Assembly (NCBI GenBank): GCA_015231605.1 | Contig: JADGBG010000010.1 | Span: 1 to 47,237 of the forward strand | Direction: 5' to 3' | Source: Alphaproteobacteria bacterium | GTDB taxonomy: Bacteria; Pseudomonadota; Alphaproteobacteria; Rhodospirillales; Magnetovibrionaceae | DNA: 47,237 nt | Shown here: piece by piece, positions 1-8,764 of the stretch | Layout: the number at the start of each line of letters is the position of its first letter | How positions within the stretch are numbered: the first letter of the stretch is position 1 | The notes under the pieces: model-generated | Databases searched by the model: none | Told to the model about the DNA's origin: nothing | What the model saw: the letters and a program-made list of their open reading frames with translations, nothing else | Translations under genes and position numbers: made by a program

Positions 1-530
1 GTCAAGGTCAGGCCGCCAAGGTCGCTGGGCATCAAGGTCCAGGTGCCGTCGCCGTTGTCGGTTCCCGCCGACAGGGCCGCGCCTACCGGCACGCCGGTCA
101 GCAGGATGCTTTCCACCGTTTCATTGGTGCTCCCGGCCATCGCGGTCGCAATGGTCAGCATGATCGAGCTGTCTTCCGCGCCCGTGACGTCGGCCACCGC
201 CAACTGCGGGGTGTCGGCGACCGGGGCCACGTTGACGCTGAAGCTGCTGGTGGCGACGCCGCCGTCGCTGGACACCGCCTGCACGCCCAGGTTAAGGGTC
301 CCGTTGAAATCCTTGGGCGGGGTCAGGGACAGGCTGCTCAATTGCGACGGACGCAACGTCCAGGTGCCGTCGCCGTTGTCGGTCCCGACCGACAGGGCCG
401 CGCCCGAAGGCACGCCCGTGACCACGACGCTGGCCACCGTATGCGTGGTATCCGCCGGCATGGTGGCGGCGATGGTCAGTGCGACCGCGCCGTCCTCGAA
501 CCCGGTGACGTTGGCGGCAGCCACCTGCGG
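1..530 (-). repeat. Tandem 107-codon repeats in the surface protein
   Basis: The unit at 530-210 and the one starting at 209 (cut by the window edge) are offset by 321 nt. Both contain the Pro-Gln start, a VTG.ED motif, a GVP.GAALS motif and the shared block TDNGDGTWTL. The blocks at 40-62 and 361-383 are nearly identical at DNA level. They encode consecutive Ig-like domains of the protein starting at 2087. More units probably lie beyond position 1. Confidence 0.8.
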
Positions 531-2087
531 GACGTCGACGACCGGCGTCACGGTCACGGTGACCGTTGCGGTCGCGACCGCGCCGTTGGCGTCGGTCACC
601 AGATAGGTGAAGGTATCGGTGCCGCCAAAATCGGTTTTCGGAATGTAGGTGAAGGTGCCGTCCGCATTGACAACCACGGTCCCGTTCACCGGCGCGCCAT
701 CGGTGGCGAGGCTGAACACCAGCTCGCCGCCCTCCAGGTCGGCCGCCTGCAACTGCCCGCTGAACACGTTGTCTTCGGCGAGGATCGCCGAACCGGCCTC
801 GGCGACCGGCGGGGCGTTGACGGGTTCGACCGCCACCACGACCGGCGTTTCGGCCGTCACGACGGCCTCCGGACCCACCGGCGCGGGTTCGGGCGCGCCG
901 CCCACGTCGACGGCTTCGGATTCGACCACGTCGAGACCCGCCGTCACGTCCATGGGCCGCACTTCGTCGCCGAACACCACGTTCGTTTCAGCCTCCAATT
1001 CATCGGCCGTCACGCCCGGACCGGCGGCCGTGTCGAAACTGGCCAGGCTTTCCTCGTCTTCCTGATTCTCGTCACCCGCCGCCGTTTCGAAATCCGCCAA
1101 GCCCTCGCGCCCGGCCTCACCGCTGGGAACGGCGCCTTCCTGCTGACCATAGGTGTTGGCGTTGGTGCCTTCCACCGGCAGCACTTGCAGGGCCGATCCA
1201 TATTGCTCGACAAGGCTTTCGACGCTCGCCAACGCAAGCGCTTGCGGCGGAGTCAGGAACGACAAGACCTGCACGCCCGTAAACGCCTGGTTCAGCGTGA
1301 ACACGCCACCCGCATTGCTGACGATCACCTCGCCGACAAAGCCGTCGGCTTCTTCCATCAGCACGACGTTCAAGACGTCGCCGCGGCCCAGGTCCAGCCC
1401 GACCTGGGTGCCCCGAATCCCGATGGTCGCCATCGGCGTGAACACCTGCATGGCCTCCGGATCGGTCTTGGCGATTTCGCCGGACACCATGGTGAAGACG
1501 CCGCGCAGGACGGAAAGCCCGATGGACCCTTCCTGAACGCTCGGGTCGTAAACCATTTCATCAAGGACCATCAACGCGTCCTCGCCCATCGCAAGCGACG
1601 TGCCATCGGCCAGCAGGATGCCGATGCCGCCATCTCCGGCGGTTTCAACGATGTCGCCGAGAAACACCGGATCGCCTTCGTTGAGGGTCACCTTGGTTCC
1701 GTCGGCGCGGGTGATCGTCACCTCGCCGTCGATGTTGACCACGCGGCCGATGGCTTCACTGGCCCCGGCGGTTCCAGCCACCTGGGCCGGAGTGGGCGAA
1801 CCCGCCAACCGGGCGACCAGGTCGCCGTCAAAATGCGCGCCGCCATCCGTCACGAGGGTCGGCGGCGTTTCCTGCATGAAGAAATCCGTGACGACCACTT
1901 CCTCGCCATCCGGCGTGGTCATCACCAAATCCGGACCGGCACGCACGAAGTCCACCTCGGCCGGGTTGAAGCCCGGGGGCAAGAGAACCTCATCGCCCGT
2001 GGCATGCACATAGACGCCCGCACTGGCACCGCCACCGCCGGTCGTTTCCGGTGACCTGTAAAGGGTGGGATTGAACTTGCGCGTCAT
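1..2087 (-). CDS. FecR-domain, Ig/cadherin-like repeat surface protein (C-terminus outside window)
   Basis: The frame is open from an ATG at 2087, preceded by a GGAGGAGG ribosome site, to the window edge: 695 codons without a stop, so the 3' end is missing. Residues about 125-235 form a FecR-type domain, including GRVVNIDGEV and GIRGTQVGLDL (about 223-233). An acidic linker rich in Glu, Val and Ala follows. Residues about 430-505 look like a cadherin-like/Tandem-95 domain (NADGTFTYIP, FGGTDTFTYLVTD), and then about 107-residue Ig-like repeats begin. No Sec signal peptide is visible. Large alphaproteobacterial adhesins of this layout are usually type I (RTX) secreted, and the secretion signal would lie in the missing part. 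A role in adhesion or biofilm formation is inferred. Confidence 0.8.
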   Translation of the reverse strand, partial: MTRKFNPTLYRSPETTGGGGASAGVYVHATGDEVLLPPGFNPAEVDFVRAGPDLVMTTPDGEEVVVTDFFMQETPPTLVTDGGAHFDGDLVARLAGSPTPAQVAGTAGASEAIGRVVNIDGEVTITRADGTKVTLNEGDPVFLGDIVETAGDGGIGILLADGTSLAMGEDALMVLDEMVYDPSVQEGSIGLSVLRGVFTMVSGEIAKTDPEAMQVFTPMATIGIRGTQVGLDLGRGDVLNVVLMEEADGFVGEVIVSNAGGVFTLNQAFTGVQVLSFLTPPQALALASVESLVEQYGSALQVLPVEGTNANTYGQQEGAVPSGEAGREGLADFETAAGDENQEDEESLASFDTAAGPGVTADELEAETNVVFGDEVRPMDVTAGLDVVESEAVDVGGAPEPAPVGPEAVVTAETPVVVAVEPVNAPPVAEAGSAILAEDNVFSGQLQAADLEGGELVFSLATDGAPVNGTVVVNADGTFTYIPKTDFGGTDTFTYLVTDANGAVATATVTVTVTPVVDVPQVAAANVTGFEDGAVALTIAATMPADTTHTVASVVVTGVPSGAALSVGTDNGDGTWTLRPSQLSSLSLTPPKDFNGTLNLGVQAVSSDGGVATSSFSVNVAPVADTPQLAVADVTGAEDSSIMLTIATAMAGSTNETVESILLTGVPVGAALSAGTDNGDGTWTLMPSDLGGLTL

Positions 2088-2281
2088 GACCGCCTCCTCC
2101 TGCTAGAGGCTCCGCCCGGCGTCCACGCGCACTCCGCTTTGAGCGCACACCGCCTGATCCACTTACCATTCTAGCATTTCCCCCCAAAAAAAGCGCGGAT
2201 TGCCGCGCCTCGCCGCGTAGGATCAATGTCTTTTCTTAATCCGGCCCCGTGGTACTCTCCGGGAATGTGGAGCGGAGTTGC

Positions 2282-2986
2282 ATGACGGAAATCGCCGATG
2301 CGTTTTGGATCGCCTTGCGCCTGATCGGCACGCTGGATTCCCAGCTGGCCGAAATCGTCGGTCTGTCGCTGACCGTCAGCCTCAGCGCGGTGCTCCTGTC
2401 CGCCGTGATCGGCCTGCCGCTGGGCGCGGCATTGGCGATGTTGCGCTTTCCCGGCCGCAAGATCGTACTGGTCGGCGTCAACGCGTTGATGGGGTTGCCG
2501 CCGGTCGTGGTGGGGCTAATGGTCTATCTGATGCTGTCCAGAAGTGGGCCGTTGGGCGTGTTCGGACTGCTCTACACCCCCACCGCCATGATCATCGCCC
2601 AGGTATTGCTGGTGACCCCGATCATCGCCGCCTTGACCCGTCAGGTGATCGAAGACCTGTGGCGCGAATACGCCGAACAGTTGACCAGCCTGGGGGCGTC
2701 GCCGGTGCGTGCGATCCCGACGCTGGTGATGGACGGGCGGTTTTCCCTGCTGACCGCCGTGCTGGCCGGGTTCGGACGCGCCACGGCGGAAGTCGGCGCG
2801 GTGATGATCGTCGGCGGCAACATCGATCACGTCACCCGGGTGATGACCACCGCCATCGCGCTGGAGGTCAGCAAGGGCGACCTGGGCCTGGCGCTGGGGC
2901 TCGGCATGGTGCTTCTGGGGCTGTCCGTCGCCATCGGGGCCGTCGCCCAACTGGTCAAGGATCGCCGCGAACGGAGGGCTTGGTGA
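2282..2986 (+). CDS. tupB: Tungstate/molybdate-type ABC transporter permease TupB
   Basis: This 234-residue inner-membrane permease has several hydrophobic helices and the EAA-like loop of binding-protein-dependent importers (YAEQLTSLGASPVRAIPTLV). Length and sequence style fit the COG4662/TupB group, which pairs with a TTTS-type binding protein. The ATG at 2282 is chosen because a GGAG site lies just before it; an in-frame start at 2249 has no such site. The next gene, the ATPase, starts inside the stop codon (ATG at 2986), so the two are translationally coupled. The protein should form the membrane channel of the importer encoded by the next two genes. Confidence 0.88.
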   Translation: MTEIADAFWIALRLIGTLDSQLAEIVGLSLTVSLSAVLLSAVIGLPLGAALAMLRFPGRKIVLVGVNALMGLPPVVVGLMVYLMLSRSGPLGVFGLLYTPTAMIIAQVLLVTPIIAALTRQVIEDLWREYAEQLTSLGASPVRAIPTLVMDGRFSLLTAVLAGFGRATAEVGAVMIVGGNIDHVTRVMTTAIALEVSKGDLGLALGLGMVLLGLSVAIGAVAQLVKDRRERRAW

Positions 2987-3750
2987 TGCCCGGATCGGCC
3001 CTGCCCCTCACCCTCGACGGCGTTTGGTACCACAGCACCAACGGACGCGCGCGCGCGCCCAAGATGCCCTTGATCAAGGACCTCAACGTCCGCCTCACGG
3101 CCGGGCCGCGCACCGTGGTGGTGGGGCCCAACGGCGCGGGCAAAAGCCTGTTCCTGCGGTTATGCCACGGGCTTCTCACGCCCAGCCAGGGGACCGTCGC
3201 GCACGGACCCGGCGTCCAGGCGATGGTGTTCCAGCGCCCCGTGATGCTGCGCCGCAGCGTGCGCGCCAATGTCGATTACGCCCTGACCCTGCACCGCGTG
3301 CCGCGGGGCGAGCGGGCGGCGATGATCGACGCCGTCCTGACCAAGACCGGCCTCGGCCGCCATGCCGACGCCCCGGCGCGGGTGTTGTCGTTCGGCGAAC
3401 AACAACGTCTCGCCATCGCGCGGGCCTGGGCACTGCGCCCCGAAATTCTCTTCATGGACGAGCCCACCGCCAGCCTGGACCCGTCCGCCACCCATCAGAT
3501 CGAGGAGTTGATCTTCGCCATCCACGCCCAGGGGACCAAAATCGTCATGACCACCCACGACCTGGGCCAGGCCCGGCGCATCGCCGACGAGGTGCTGTTC
3601 CTGCACCGGGGACGCCTGCTGGAACAGGCCCCGGCGCAACAGTTTTTCGAACACCCCGGAAATGACCTTGCCCAGGCGTTCATACGGGGTGATCTTCTGT
3701 GGTGGACGCGCGGTCGGGGACCGCGCCGTGATCCGAAGCACAGCCGATAA
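2986..3750 (+). CDS. tupC: Tungstate/molybdate-type ABC transporter ATPase TupC
   Basis: This 254-residue ABC ATPase has Walker A GPNGAGKS, a Q-loop in MVFQRPVMLRRS, the signature LSFGEQQRLAIARA, Walker B ILFMDEPTASLD and switch His in TTHDLGQ. It powers the importer formed with the preceding permease. The ATG at 2986 overlaps the permease stop by one base; a GTG one codon earlier is possible. The binding-protein gene follows after 10 nt. The context makes tungstate or molybdate the likely cargo, although the ATPase alone would fit other oxyanions. Confidence 0.88.
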   Translation: MPGSALPLTLDGVWYHSTNGRARAPKMPLIKDLNVRLTAGPRTVVVGPNGAGKSLFLRLCHGLLTPSQGTVAHGPGVQAMVFQRPVMLRRSVRANVDYALTLHRVPRGERAAMIDAVLTKTGLGRHADAPARVLSFGEQQRLAIARAWALRPEILFMDEPTASLDPSATHQIEELIFAIHAQGTKIVMTTHDLGQARRIADEVLFLHRGRLLEQAPAQQFFEHPGNDLAQAFIRGDLLWWTRGRGPRRDPKHSR

Positions 3751-3760
3751 GGAATAGAAC

Positions 3761-4573
3761 ATGCGATTGCTTGCCGCCGTTTCCGCCACCCTCGCCCTGT
3801 TGCTGAGCGCTCACGCCTGGGCCGGGGAATTCATCACCGTGACGTCGACCACCTCGACCCAGAATTCCGGCCTGTTCGAGGACATCCTGCCGAAATTCAC
3901 CGCCAAGACCGGGATCGAGGTGCGCGTGGTCGCCGTGGGCACCGGCCAGGCCATCAAGATCGCCCAGCGCGGCGACGCGGACGTGCTGTTCGTGCACCAC
4001 CGCCCGTCGGAAGACGCCTTCGTCGCCGAGGGCAATGGCGTGAAGCGCCTCGACGTGATGATGAACGATTTCCTCATCGTCGGCCCCGCCGCCGACCCCG
4101 CCGGGGTCAAGGGCGCGGGAGACGCGGTGGATGCGCTCATGAAAATCATGAACACCTCCGCCCCGTTCGTGTCGCGCGGCGACGACAGCGGCACGCACAA
4201 ACGCGAACTGGGTCTGTGGAAGGCCGCCGGACTCGATCCCAAGGCCCATTCGGGAACCTGGTACCGCGAAGCCGGGGCCGGCATGGGCGCGACGCTCAAC
4301 ATGGCCCAGGCCATGGGGGCCTATGCCATCGCCGACCGGGGCACCTGGATCGCGTTCAAGAACAAGGACGGCCTGGACATCGCGCACCAGGGCACGGGGG
4401 GATTGCTCAACCCCTACGGCGTCATCCTGGTGAACCCGGAACGCCATCCCCACGTCAAGGCCGGGGCCGGACAGGCGTTCATCGACTGGCTGGTGTCGGA
4501 CGAGGGTCAGGCCGCGATCGCCGCGTTCCAGATCGACGGACAGCAGCTGTTCTTCCCCACTGCGGGCAAGTAA
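3761..4573 (+). CDS. tupA: Tungstate-binding periplasmic protein TupA
   Basis: This 270-residue protein has a cleavable signal peptide (hydrophobic core LLAAVSATLALLLSAHAWA, cleavage near residue 21). The mature protein opens with VTSTTSTQNSG, the Thr/Ser-rich oxyanion-binding start of the TupA/PstS-like family. Other family-like blocks are DVLFVHHRPSEDAF and RGDDSGTHKREL. It should capture tungstate, perhaps also molybdate, in the periplasm and deliver it to the TupBC complex. Metal preference cannot be read from the sequence. A short hairpin with a T-run (4582-4609) between this gene and moaA could reduce read-through. Confidence 0.88.
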   Translation: MRLLAAVSATLALLLSAHAWAGEFITVTSTTSTQNSGLFEDILPKFTAKTGIEVRVVAVGTGQAIKIAQRGDADVLFVHHRPSEDAFVAEGNGVKRLDVMMNDFLIVGPAADPAGVKGAGDAVDALMKIMNTSAPFVSRGDDSGTHKRELGLWKAAGLDPKAHSGTWYREAGAGMGATLNMAQAMGAYAIADRGTWIAFKNKDGLDIAHQGTGGLLNPYGVILVNPERHPHVKAGAGQAFIDWLVSDEGQAAIAAFQIDGQQLFFPTAGK

Positions 4574-4611
4574 TCCGGGACAACGCGTGCCGAAAGCGTT
4601 AAATTTTTTCC

Positions 4612-5637
4612 ATGTTGACCTCACCGGACACACTGAGCGCCCCCGCGATGCAGGACGTTTTCGGCCGCACGATCACGTACCTTCGCGTTTCCGTCACGGA
4701 CAAATGCGACTTCCGCTGCTTTTACTGCATGGCGGAGGACATGACGTTCCTGCCCCGTCAGGACCTGTTGTCGATCGAGGAACTGGACGCGGTGTGCAGC
4801 CGTTTCGTGGAACGCGGCGTCACCAAGATCCGCATCACCGGGGGCGAACCCCTGGTGCGCCGGGGCGTGATGGACTTGATGCAAAAGCTGTCCCGCCACC
4901 GCCAAAGCGGCGCGCTGAGGGAATTGACGCTGACCACCAACGGCAGCCAACTGGCCAAGCACGCGGCCGAATTGAAGGCGTTGGGGGTTGAGCGCATCAA
5001 CGTCTCGCTGGATACCCTGGATCCGGACACCTTCCGCCGCATCACGCGCCTGGGCGAGATCCGCGCGGTCCTGGACGGCCTGGACGCGGCGGCTGCGGCC
5101 GGTCTCAAGGTCAAGATCAACACCGTCGCCCTGAGGGGTGTCAACGACGGCGAGATTTCCGCCATGCTGGCCTGGTGCGGCGAACGGGGGTTCGACATGA
5201 CGCTCATCGAAACCATGCCGCTGGGCGACATCGGCGGCGAGCGGGTGGACAATTATCTCCCGCTGGCGAAGGTTCGCGAAACCCTGACGCGGGACTGGAC
5301 CCTGACGCCGTCCGGCCACGCCACGGGAGGGCCGTCCAAATACTTCGACATCGCCGAGACCGGGCGGCGCATCGGCTTCATCACCCCGCTGTCGGATCAT
5401 TTCTGCGACGCCTGCAACCGCATGCGGCTGACCTGCACGGGCGATTTGTACATGTGTCTGGGCCAGGACGACCGGGTCAATTTGCGCGACGCGTTGCGCG
5501 GACCGGACGGGGCGGCGGGATTGGACCGCGCCATCGACCGGGCGCTGGCGGCCAAGCCGCGCGGCCACGACTTCCAAATCGAACCCGGCGACGCAGGCCC
5601 CAGCGTCCATCGCCACATGAACGTGACCGGGGGCTGA
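4612..5637 (+). CDS. moaA: GTP 3',8-cyclase MoaA (molybdenum cofactor biosynthesis)
   Basis: This 341-residue radical SAM enzyme performs the first step of molybdopterin synthesis, converting GTP to 3',8-cyclo-H2GTP. The N-terminal 4Fe-4S cluster is bound by C32, C36 and C39 (CDFRCFYC). The C-terminal cluster uses C265, C268 and C282 (CDACNRMR...YMC), with an additional C275. The SAM-binding ITGGEPL block is present. The chain ends in Gly-Gly, as functional MoaA requires for activity. The start has no clear ribosome site; an in-frame ATG at 4648 (MQDVFGR) is an alternative. It lies directly after tupBCA, linking cofactor assembly to tungstate/molybdate uptake. Confidence 0.95.
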   Translation: MLTSPDTLSAPAMQDVFGRTITYLRVSVTDKCDFRCFYCMAEDMTFLPRQDLLSIEELDAVCSRFVERGVTKIRITGGEPLVRRGVMDLMQKLSRHRQSGALRELTLTTNGSQLAKHAAELKALGVERINVSLDTLDPDTFRRITRLGEIRAVLDGLDAAAAAGLKVKINTVALRGVNDGEISAMLAWCGERGFDMTLIETMPLGDIGGERVDNYLPLAKVRETLTRDWTLTPSGHATGGPSKYFDIAETGRRIGFITPLSDHFCDACNRMRLTCTGDLYMCLGQDDRVNLRDALRGPDGAAGLDRAIDRALAAKPRGHDFQIEPGDAGPSVHRHMNVTGG

Positions 5638-5652
5638 GTGTTGGGCTATACT
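5623..5652 (+). promoter_or_regulatory. Putative sigma-70 promoter of nadK
   Basis: GTGACC (5623-5628), an 18-nt spacer and TATACT (5647-5652) overlap the end of moaA and lie 33 nt before the nadK start. An AAAGGGG ribosome site follows at about 5666. This suggests nadK can be transcribed independently of moaA. It was judged by eye only. Confidence 0.45.
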
Positions 5653-5684
5653 GCCCCGCACGTACAAAGGGGACGGCACGCATC

Positions 5685-6452
5685 ATGACCTTCAAATCCA
5701 TCGCCATGGTGGCCTCGCGCCAGCAGGACGCGCAAGACGCTCTCAAGGAGCTGAAGGGGCGCTACAAGCTGACCACGCCCTCCAAGGCCGACGCGATCGT
5801 GGCGCTGGGCGGGGATGGTTTCATGCTGCGCACGCTGCACAAGTACCTGCACCGGGGCGTGCCCATCTATGGCATGAATCGGGGCACGGTGGGTTTCCTG
5901 ATGAACGAATACCACACCAAGGGTCTGCGCAAACGCCTGGAACAGGCGCATTCCATCGTCCTGCATCCGCTGCGCATGTGCGTCACCGACATGCGTGGAA
6001 AGGTGCACGAGGCGCTGGCTTTCAACGAGGTTTCGCTGCTGCGCCACTCCCGCCTGGCGGCCAAGCTGCGCATCTCGGTGGATGGCAAGACGCGGATGGA
6101 GGAAATGATCTGTGACGGCGCGCTGCTGTCGACGCCCGCGGGCAGCACGGCCTACAACCTTTCGGCCCACGGCCCCATCATCCCCTTGGGCGCGGAGTTG
6201 TTGGCGCTGACGCCCATCAGCGCGTTCCGTCCCCGGCAATGGCGCGGCGCGCTGTTGCCGGCCGAAGCCAAGGTCCGGTTCGAGATCATCGATCCCCAGG
6301 AACGCCCGGTCAGCGCCGTGGCCGACGACCACGAGGTCGAACGGGTGCGGTGCGTGGAGGTCGTCGAAGACCGCTCCATCACCCAGGTCCTGCTGTTCGA
6401 CCCCGAACACAACCTGGAAGAACGAATCTTGCGCGAACAGTTTTTGGTCTAA
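5685..6452 (+). CDS. nadK: NAD kinase
   Basis: This 255-residue cytoplasmic enzyme phosphorylates NAD+ at the 2' position of the adenosine ribose to make NADP+. The catalytic GGDGFML motif is near residue 45, followed by [14 protein letters not shown] and the NE-containing AFNEVSLLR block. The short form, without an N-terminal extension, is typical of alphaproteobacteria. The start at 5685 follows an AAAGGGG ribosome site. Its stop overlaps the stop of convergent pyrD. Confidence 0.92.
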   Translation: MTFKSIAMVASRQQDAQDALKELKGRYKLTTPSKADAIVALGGDGFMLRTLHKYLHRGVPIYGMNRGTVGFLMNEYHTKGLRKRLEQAHSIVLHPLRMCVTDMRGKVHEALAFNEVSLLRHSRLAAKLRISVDGKTRMEEMICDGALLSTPAGSTAYNLSAHGPIIPLGAELLALTPISAFRPRQWRGALLPAEAKVRFEIIDPQERPVSAVADDHEVERVRCVEVVEDRSITQVLLFDPEHNLEERILREQFLV

Positions 6453-7522
6453 CCGGCCTTTTTGCCGACCGCTTCGGCGACGTTGCTGAAGCCGTCCGCC
6501 TTCAGCAACGTTGCCAGCTCGCGGTTGACGCGCGCCGCCAGCGCGGGGCCGTGGTAGACCATGGCGGAATAGAGCTCCACCAACGACGCGCCCGCGAGGA
6601 TCTTTTCATAGGCGCCGCGCCCGTCCTCGATCCCGCCGACCCCCACCAGGACCATGCGGCCCTTGGTTTCGGCATACATTTCCGCCAAAACCCGCGTGGA
6701 GGGATGAAACAGCGGACGGCCGCTGAGACCCCCGCCCTCGCCCCGATGGCGGCTTTTCAGGGTGTCCGGGCGGGCGATGGTGGTGTTGGTGACGATCAGA
6801 CCGTCGATGCCGACGTCCATGGACACGGCGGCGATGTCGGCCTTGTCCTCGTCGGTCAGGTCCGGCGCGATCTTCAGCAGCAAGGGCGGCGCGGACCCGG
6901 GCGCGGCGTCCAGCAAGGCGGCCTTGGTGCGGCTCAGCAGGTCGCGCAAGGGTTCCGGCCCCTGCAAGGCGCGCAAGCCCGGTGTGTTGGGGGACGAAAC
7001 ATTGATCACCAGAAAGTCCGCCAATGCCGCGAAATTGCGCGCGCCGATTTCATAGTCGGCGGCGGCATCCTCGGTTTCCTTGTTCTTGCCCAGGTTCACG
7101 CCGACGATGCCGACGCTCCCGTCGCGCCCTTGCAGGCGGCGCACGGCCGGTTCGTGGCCCTCGGAATTGAAGCCCATGCGGTTGATCACCGCACGGTCTT
7201 CCTCCAAACGGAACAAACGGGGCTTGGGATTGCCCGGTTGCGAGCGCGGCGTGATGGACCCGACTTCGACGAAGCCGAACCCCAGCTTCAACATCGGGGC
7301 GTGCACCCGTGCGTCCTTATCGAATCCAGCGGCGAGACCGACCGGATTGGGGAAATCCAAGCCCCACACCCGCGCATGCAGAACCGGATCGGCGAAACCG
7401 CCGGACCCTGCGCTCACCCCAAGCTCGAGCGCCCGCACGGCCCAGCCATGAGCCGTTTCGGGATCGATCAGGCGGACCAGGGGCCACGCCAAGCGATAAG
7501 GGGAAAAGGAACCGGTCGTCAT
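6449..7522 (-). CDS. pyrD: Dihydroorotate dehydrogenase (quinone), class 2
   Basis: This 357-residue membrane-associated flavoenzyme oxidises dihydroorotate to orotate using quinone (pyrimidine synthesis). The N-terminal helix, [18 protein letters not shown] and [11 protein letters not shown] are seen; the Ser of the last block is the class 2 catalytic base. FMN-binding VTNTTI and GVGGI blocks are also present. The ATG at 7522 ([14 protein letters not shown]) matches the family N-terminus better than an in-frame start 25 codons upstream. Its TAG stop (6449-6451) overlaps the nadK stop in convergent orientation. pyrC lies about 20 kb away. Confidence 0.93.
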   Translation of the reverse strand: MTTGSFSPYRLAWPLVRLIDPETAHGWAVRALELGVSAGSGGFADPVLHARVWGLDFPNPVGLAAGFDKDARVHAPMLKLGFGFVEVGSITPRSQPGNPKPRLFRLEEDRAVINRMGFNSEGHEPAVRRLQGRDGSVGIVGVNLGKNKETEDAAADYEIGARNFAALADFLVINVSSPNTPGLRALQGPEPLRDLLSRTKAALLDAAPGSAPPLLLKIAPDLTDEDKADIAAVSMDVGIDGLIVTNTTIARPDTLKSRHRGEGGGLSGRPLFHPSTRVLAEMYAETKGRMVLVGVGGIEDGRGAYEKILAGASLVELYSAMVYHGPALAARVNRELATLLKADGFSNVAEAVGKKAG

Positions 7523-7713
7523 GGGCGCGACTGTATCAGGTCCCGCACACTCTGATAAGACCCGGGATCGCCAAAATGCGACGGAAGAGATTGGCAAAAT
7601 GCAAATCGAATCCCGAACCCGTGCACACCATGGTGGTTTTTCATCTCAAAACGCGAACGTCTTTTCGCCATACCATGAAATTCATTCCTTACGAATCAAT
7701 AGGTTAAATAAAC

Positions 7714-7729
7714 TGGCACGCTGATTGCT
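7714..7729 (+). promoter_or_regulatory. Sigma-54 (RpoN) promoter, -24/-12
   Basis: TGGCACG (7714-7720), four bases, then TTGCT (7725-7729) match the RpoN consensus TGGCACRNNNNTTGCW at every fixed position, with the required GG-N10-GC spacing. Transcription would start near 7741, about 34 nt before the ATG of the 79-residue gene. Upstream inverted repeats that could bind an enhancer protein are CACCATGGTG at 7626-7635 and GCGAA-N6-TTCGC at 7653-7668. Their role is inferred. Confidence 0.8.
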
Positions 7730-7774
7730 ATCTTTTCGGGTGAAAGCGGAACGTCCGGTACAGGAGACATACAG

Positions 7775-8014
7775 ATGGCAACCTCCACGCCCCCCAGCGA
7801 CGCCATCCTTTCTTGGGCCACCCCCCCCCAGGCCCTCTCCGAGGACGGTCCGCTTTCCAAAGCTCTTCAGTACATTGAAAGCGTTTCGCAAAGCGGCTCC
7901 GTGTTGGCTCCGATGATGCCGTCCCCCGAAGCGCTTCACGCCGCGGCCCTCAAGGCGGGGATCGCCCCGCGCGCGGCCCTGGCGGCGTACTTGGCGATCC
8001 TCGACTACGAATAA
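7775..8014 (+). CDS. Small orphan protein (79 aa) under sigma-54 control
   Basis: Not recognised. The predicted 79-residue protein has no signal peptide, membrane segment or cysteine. The first 30 residues are Pro/Ser-rich and probably disordered; the second half is Ala-rich and probably helical (PEALHAAALKAGIAPRAALA), ending in Asp-Tyr-Glu. It has a strong ribosome site (ACAGGAGAC), a near-perfect RpoN promoter upstream and a strong terminator downstream, so it is a self-contained transcription unit. This organisation supports a real, conditionally expressed gene, perhaps tied to nitrogen, motility or stress regulation. The function is unknown. Confidence 0.75.
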   Translation: MATSTPPSDAILSWATPPQALSEDGPLSKALQYIESVSQSGSVLAPMMPSPEALHAAALKAGIAPRAALAAYLAILDYE

Positions 8015-8056
8015 CTCTCTCCCTGACCCCAATCCGGCGCCCCCGGCCGGAGAATC

Positions 8057-8085
8057 GAGAGCCCGCTTCCGGGCTCTCTTTTTTT
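8057..8085 (+). terminator. Rho-independent terminator
   Basis: A perfect 9-bp stem (GAGAGCCCG / CGGGCTCTC) with a CTTC loop is followed by seven Ts. It ends the transcript of the 79-residue gene. Confidence 0.9.
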
Positions 8086-8156
8086 GCCCCTGGCAAATAC
8101 CTGTTTTTTACGAATGGTTATTGCCGACAAAATTAATGATGGTTCTGATTTTAATC

Positions 8157-8185
8157 TTGACTAATTTAATTGGGTATATCATATA
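8157..8185 (+). promoter_or_regulatory. Putative sigma-70 promoter
   Basis: TTGACT (8157-8162) is followed after 17 nt by CATATA (8180-8185), within a strikingly AT-rich stretch (8100-8190). A TATATA two bases further on is an alternative -10. It would drive the gene starting at 8250 and explains why codons upstream of that start look non-coding. Confidence 0.5.
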
Positions 8186-8249
8186 TAGTGCATGTAAGGA
8201 AACCCTGGCCAGGACACCCCCAATGCACAGCACGAACAAGGAGCAGACA

Positions 8250-8699
8250 ATGTCCGGCTTTATCCCCCACTTTCCCGACACTGGTGTCGTGACGGTCAAC
8301 AGGGTCATCCTCAAACCCGAATTTGATGTGGACGACCTTCAGGAACGCGTTGCGATGCTGTGTGAAAACGTCAAGACCTTCCATTCCGACACGGGCTTTT
8401 TCGGTGGCTTCGTGATGTTGAACTCGGGCCTGGTGTCCAACGAGGGCAGCACCATCGGCCAGACCGTGGAAAGCCCGCTCAAGGAACGGGAAGCTTTGAT
8501 CGTGACCTTCTGGAAATCGTTCTCGGATCACGAACGTTCGCACAAAAGTCCGACCTTCCAGCCTTTGTTCGCGGAAGTTCTGGACCTCTGTGAAAACGGC
8601 AACGAGGAAATCGCCTATCAGATGCTGTGGTCGGGCAAGGCCTATTCGGCGACAGAAGCCGAGGCCGCCCGCCACGCCAAGGAACGCTTCGCGGCCTAG
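8250..8699 (+). CDS. Small soluble protein, possibly dimeric alpha/beta-barrel (ABM-like)
   Basis: The 149-residue cytoplasmic protein is not firmly recognised. Its beta-alpha-beta pattern (VVTVNRVILKPEF, a helix, GFFGGFVMLNSG, EALIVTFWKSFSDHERSHKS, then EIAYQMLWSGKAYS) resembles antibiotic-biosynthesis-monooxygenase/EthD-like dimeric barrels, in which a Trp-containing strand and a following helix line a pocket. This is inference from the pattern only. The ATG at 8250 is chosen for its AAGGAG site; the frame stays open upstream to 8121, but that part overlaps the promoter and is AT-rich. A terminator follows. Confidence 0.65.
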   Translation: MSGFIPHFPDTGVVTVNRVILKPEFDVDDLQERVAMLCENVKTFHSDTGFFGGFVMLNSGLVSNEGSTIGQTVESPLKEREALIVTFWKSFSDHERSHKSPTFQPLFAEVLDLCENGNEEIAYQMLWSGKAYSATEAEAARHAKERFAA

Positions 8700-8764
8700 C
8701 CCCGCGAACCCGGAACGGCCGAGGGGTGGATAACCCGTCCCCCCATTCACCCCCCGGTCAAGAC

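Noticed and set aside
7620-7636. NtrC binding site upstream of the sigma-54 promoter
   Set aside because: GCAC and GGTG half-sites occur but with spacing shorter than the NtrC consensus; kept only as an unspecific palindrome.
8121-8249. N-terminal extension of the 8250 gene that looks like a membrane helix
   Set aside because: It begins at TTG, is extremely AT-rich, contains a promoter-like TTGACT/CATATA, and lacks a ribosome site. The ATG at 8250 has AAGGAG.
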